From AL-N1 sp039178835 (GTDB taxonomy: Bacteria; Chloroflexota; Chloroflexia; Chloroflexales; Roseiflexaceae): a DNA stretch of 24,972 nucleotides. Below are positions 22,491 through 24,972 of this stretch, one piece after another. The position numbers were made by a program, and so were the translations under genes. Position 1 is the stretch's first letter. Each line of letters begins with the position of its first letter. The notes below the pieces were generated by a model, which had not been told where the DNA came from, did no database searches, and worked only from the letters and a program-made list of their open reading frames with translations. The DNA is taken from the NCBI GenBank assembly GCA_039178835.1, contig JBCDFA010000075.1, positions 1 to 24,972 of the forward strand, in the 5' to 3' direction.

Positions 22491-23537
22491 TCAGCACTCA
22501 ACCACCGCACCTTCGAGAATTGTTAGTGTTTGTTGATGACAGTCAAGTTGTGCCTGAATGCCATAGGGCAACACCATCATTGGATCTGTATGACCGAAAT
22601 CCATATTCGTAACAATGGGGAGATCGGTGAGGCCACACTCTTCGTTGACTACCTGCTGCAAGGCTGAGTCATATGCGCGATACTGTTCCTCAGGAATATT
22701 ACCACCGGGTCGGCCAAACAGAATACCATTCAGCTTATGGATCACACCAATGGCGGCGAACGCCCGTAACACCTGTATGACATAGGCTGGTGATGGTGCC
22801 TCTTCTGAGGTTTCCATGAACAGGATCGCATTCTGCCACGCTGCCCGATCTGGCCAGAAGTCGGTGCCACGCAGCCAATCCAATACCTCTACACAGCCAC
22901 CAATCAGTGGACCAGAAACCACTCCTTGACCCTGAAGCCAGCGCCATCCTGATGTTGGTTGGAGGGTTCGTCGTTGTGTTTGTAGCTTAGGTTTGCTCCA
23001 ATCCAGGAATTCTACCGTCCAGCCATCCGTGTTAGGTAAGACTTGACCAATTGGATCACTCGAAAAGAGGGTGTTGCGCAGTGAGCTTTCAGTGTATGGA
23101 AAGATGCCCCCATTCTCAGCAAAACCCGCCAAGATAGCTGGACCATAGAACGAGACCAGCCCTGCTTTGAGACACGCGAAGTGCGAGATCGTGGTGTCTG
23201 AATAGCCCATAAAGACTTTGGGGTTGTCACGGATGACGTTCAGATCGAGATATGGGAGCATACGGATCGAGTCGTCACCGCCAATCGTTGAGATAATGGC
23301 TTTAATCGATGGATTGGCAAAGGTTTCCATCAGATCCTCTGCCCGTGCCTGTGGATTACGGGCCAGCCACTTATCATCTTTCAATGCGTAACGACTTTCG
23401 ATCACATGCATGCCAAAGGTGTCCTGTAACTGCTGTTTTCCGGCCAGGTAACGATGTGGGAATTGCTGGGCCATTCCCGAGGAAAGTGCAATCGTTGCAA
23501 CCGTATCGCCGGGTTCAAGTTTCGGTGGTTTGATCAT
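22491..23537 (-). CDS. S66-family LD-carboxypeptidase / MccF-like serine peptidase
   Basis: 348 residues, the size of MccF-type members. The Ser-Glu-His triad is visible: G-Y-S113-D-T-T, G-G-C-V-E217-V-L-D-W, and F-G-H316-T-D-P-M. The family includes peptidoglycan L,D-carboxypeptidases and MccF, which inactivates microcin C-type peptide-nucleotides. The long insert before Glu217 and the G-T-D-F-W-P segment favour the MccF-like branch. Cytosolic, no signal peptide. AGAGGAT precedes the ATG closely. It follows the metallophosphoesterase gene by 13 bp and is certainly co-transcribed with it. Confidence 0.9.
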   Translation of the reverse strand: MIKPPKLEPGDTVATIALSSGMAQQFPHRYLAGKQQLQDTFGMHVIESRYALKDDKWLARNPQARAEDLMETFANPSIKAIISTIGGDDSIRMLPYLDLNVIRDNPKVFMGYSDTTISHFACLKAGLVSFYGPAILAGFAENGGIFPYTESSLRNTLFSSDPIGQVLPNTDGWTVEFLDWSKPKLQTQRRTLQPTSGWRWLQGQGVVSGPLIGGCVEVLDWLRGTDFWPDRAAWQNAILFMETSEEAPSPAYVIQVLRAFAAIGVIHKLNGILFGRPGGNIPEEQYRAYDSALQQVVNEECGLTDLPIVTNMDFGHTDPMMVLPYGIQAQLDCHQQTLTILEGAVVEC

Positions 23538-23550
23538 AGGATCCTCTGTG

Positions 23551-24312
23551 CTATCCCTGCCCGGCTTGTCGTGCTTCTATCTGCGAGAGCATCTGTAGCG
23601 CTATCTCTTCAGTTGGTGCTTGCAAGACATTGTTGGTTGCAAACTCCTCAGCACTTGGGTAGCCAGACTGTCGAATGCGCTCAGCGGCGTCCATCGCATC
23701 ATAATCAGTATGGCGAAATATAACATCTGTTTCAATCATCAGCCAGTCAGCGCCGGTTCTCCCAAAGGGCATTCCTACACTTCCCGCGTTGACCACCCGA
23801 ACGCCTGCAATAGTTCGATCAAACTGCATATGCGTGTGGCCACACACAACTAGCGATACATTGAGATGCTCGAAGATTGGTAACAGCTTTTCCTCCGGTG
23901 TCAGGCGGGTAAACACATCAATATCGTTGCTCGGTGTGGCATGGCAAAAGAGCACCGTGCCAAGACCATCTACGTCTAATTCCAGTGTCATTGACCACTG
24001 TGATACAAACTGTTGATGTTCCGATGTGAGGGTTTGGGCCACCCAGCGTGCTTCGTTGTTGGCTCGTTCCGACAGACCGCCTGGCTCTCCATTTTCCAAA
24101 TATCGCAACAGTTCGGACTCGGCATTCCCGTGAATAAAGTGTATGGGTATATCGACGTGCTGCAAACATGTGAGTGTTTCAGATGGCAGCGGCCCCGCCA
24201 CGACATCGCCCCCAACGGCGATAGCGTCTACCGCTTCGTTACTAATCTCTTGCGATACTGCTTCCAGTGCCGGCAAGTTTCCATGGATGTCGTAGATTGC
24301 AGCAACACGCAT
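23551..24312 (-). CDS. Metallophosphoesterase (YfcE/MJ0936-like)
   Basis: 253 residues. Metal-site motifs in order: Y-D8-I-H10-G-N, V-G-G-D-V-V-A-G, I-H-G-N-A-E, F-C-H-A-T-P, and C-G-H-T-H-M-Q. In the third motif the usual His of G-N-H-D/E is Ala (G-N-A-E). This is seen in some family members, but it removes the residue that acts as general acid in related enzymes. V-N-A-G-S-V-G-M-P-F is typical of the subgroup. AAGGAGC lies about 9 bases upstream of the ATG. It leads an operon with the S66 peptidase and the inositol-monophosphatase-like gene. Probably a broad phosphodiesterase; substrate unknown. Confidence 0.88.
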   Translation of the reverse strand: MRVAAIYDIHGNLPALEAVSQEISNEAVDAIAVGGDVVAGPLPSETLTCLQHVDIPIHFIHGNAESELLRYLENGEPGGLSERANNEARWVAQTLTSEHQQFVSQWSMTLELDVDGLGTVLFCHATPSNDIDVFTRLTPEEKLLPIFEHLNVSLVVCGHTHMQFDRTIAGVRVVNAGSVGMPFGRTGADWLMIETDVIFRHTDYDAMDAAERIRQSGYPSAEEFATNNVLQAPTEEIALQMLSQIEARQAGQG

Positions 24313-24368
24313 CTCAAAGCTCCTTCCTGAAATAGGTTGAGTTACATCGCATCGTTTTGGATAGTTTG

Positions 24369-24972
24369 CTAACTCATCAAGCGACCGACGAGAATAATAG
24401 AGGCTGGCTTGCCTGTATGTGGGTTTACTGGTTCTCGTATTTTGGTGAGTTCAAAATGATTTTCACGGAACATAGTAACCCATGTTGCGATAGTCCGAAA
24501 ATACCACGGTGCAGGGTCGGTAAAATCGCTGCTGAATCCCTGCCACGATCCCTCGCGCCATCCGTCCTGATAGGCATGGTCGCCACAACTCATGACCGGG
24601 TGCAGAGTCTGGACTATAAAGGAGCCACTTGTGTGTAGCAGTTTGGGCATTATATTGAAAATTCCGTCGACGGACTCTTTCCCCAGCAGCGAAAAATTGC
24701 ACACGGCACTATCAAAACGTTCGGTAAGCTTCCCGGCAGCAAGCTCTTCGTACTGCATAACCTCAAACCTGCCACTACCAGCTTTGGTCGCCTGTTCCAC
24801 GAGTTCAGGAACAACATCCAGCCCCAGCACGTGTATGCCGTGCGTTGATAGTTCGCGTGCCAGCCAGCCTTCCCCACAGCCGATATCCAGAACTGTTTTT
24901 GGGTCAACTGCGATTACTGTATCAACAATGGCTTGATTGGTCACAAGTTTGCGAATCTCTATGTGGTTCTCA
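24369..24972 (-). CDS. Class I SAM-dependent methyltransferase, 5' end cut by the window
   Basis: The Rossmann-type SAM site is clear: T-V-L-D-I-G-C-G-E-G-W-L-A near residue 17 of the GTG-started frame, then G-L-D-V-V-P-E-L-V (acidic loop) and F-D-S-A-V-C-N-F-S-L-L. The C-terminal half contains W-Y-F-R-T and E-N-H-F-E-L. The frame stays open beyond the GTG at 24944 to the window edge, reading E-N-H-I-E-I-R-K-L-V-T-N-Q, which fits the family, so the real start lies outside. It ends 56 bp before the metallophosphoesterase gene on the same strand. Substrate unknown; possibly a small molecule. Confidence 0.85.
   Translation of the reverse strand, partial: ENHIEIRKLVTNQAIVDTVIAVDPKTVLDIGCGEGWLARELSTHGIHVLGLDVVPELVEQATKAGSGRFEVMQYEELAAGKLTERFDSAVCNFSLLGKESVDGIFNIMPKLLHTSGSFIVQTLHPVMSCGDHAYQDGWREGSWQGFSSDFTDPAPWYFRTIATWVTMFRENHFELTKIREPVNPHTGKPASIILVGRLMS

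Overview
Overview. No rRNA, tRNA, CRISPR array or transposase is visible. The gene set and its style point to a free-living, GC-intermediate bacterium: a prolipoprotein diacylglyceryl transferase, a sulfatase/alkaline-phosphatase pair, methionine aminopeptidase, SUKH-type immunity genes, SDR enzymes and GC-rich palindromic intergenic repeats. My best guess is a member of the Chloroflexota (Chloroflexales/Herpetosiphonales type). This is an inference from gene style and the repeats, not from a marker gene. Base composition varies: a 60-base line inside lgt is about 58% GC by my count, and one inside the gene at 16058-17275 is about 37%.

Layout. (1) 1-3775, plus strand, a tight operon: a sulfatase-like enzyme cut by the window edge, lgt, and an alkaline-phosphatase-superfamily phosphodiesterase. 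(2) 3797-5482, minus strand: type I methionine aminopeptidase, an unknown 114-residue protein, and a RidA-family protein lacking the usual catalytic Arg. (3) 5552-7682: an HxlR-type regulator divergent from an NAD(P)-binding epimerase-like gene, which meets an alpha/beta hydrolase tail to tail. (4) 7683-9876: a transglutaminase-like protein bracketed by two related GC-rich palindromic elements, then a wrecked type I restriction-modification locus in which the front of hsdM is joined out of frame to the tail of a YgjP/DUF45 metallopeptidase. (5) 10007-13272: a HEAT-like helical repeat protein, a metallophosphoesterase, and a DUF6980-like plus SUKH pair that resembles orphan toxin-immunity genes. 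(6) 13352-15059: SDR oxidoreductase and EamA transporter, probably one transcript. (7) 15216-20556, an AT-richer accessory zone: an unknown protein, a protein with two HEPN-type RxxxxH motifs, a 3' fragment of an epimerase gene, a tautomerase, a two-domain GNAT acetyltransferase and an unknown acidic protein. (8) 20557-24972, minus strand: the full-length epimerase, an inositol-monophosphatase-family enzyme, an S66 (MccF-like) peptidase, a metallophosphoesterase and a methyltransferase running off the window.

Most interesting. A direct repeat (17374-17955 and 20404-20985, ungapped, offset 3030) flanks the tautomerase-GNAT-unknown cargo. Its 153-bp non-coding part differs at only 4 positions (2.6%), whereas the adjoining 429-bp coding part differs at 54 (12.6%). 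Non-coding DNA that is better conserved than the gene next to it, with a third diverged copy near 18150-18289, suggests a functional or spreading intergenic element. The tandem-HEPN gene next to it, at the low-GC edge of the zone, is the best candidate for an uncharacterised RNase/defence protein. The hsdM-ygjP scar shows past defence-gene turnover at another site in the window.
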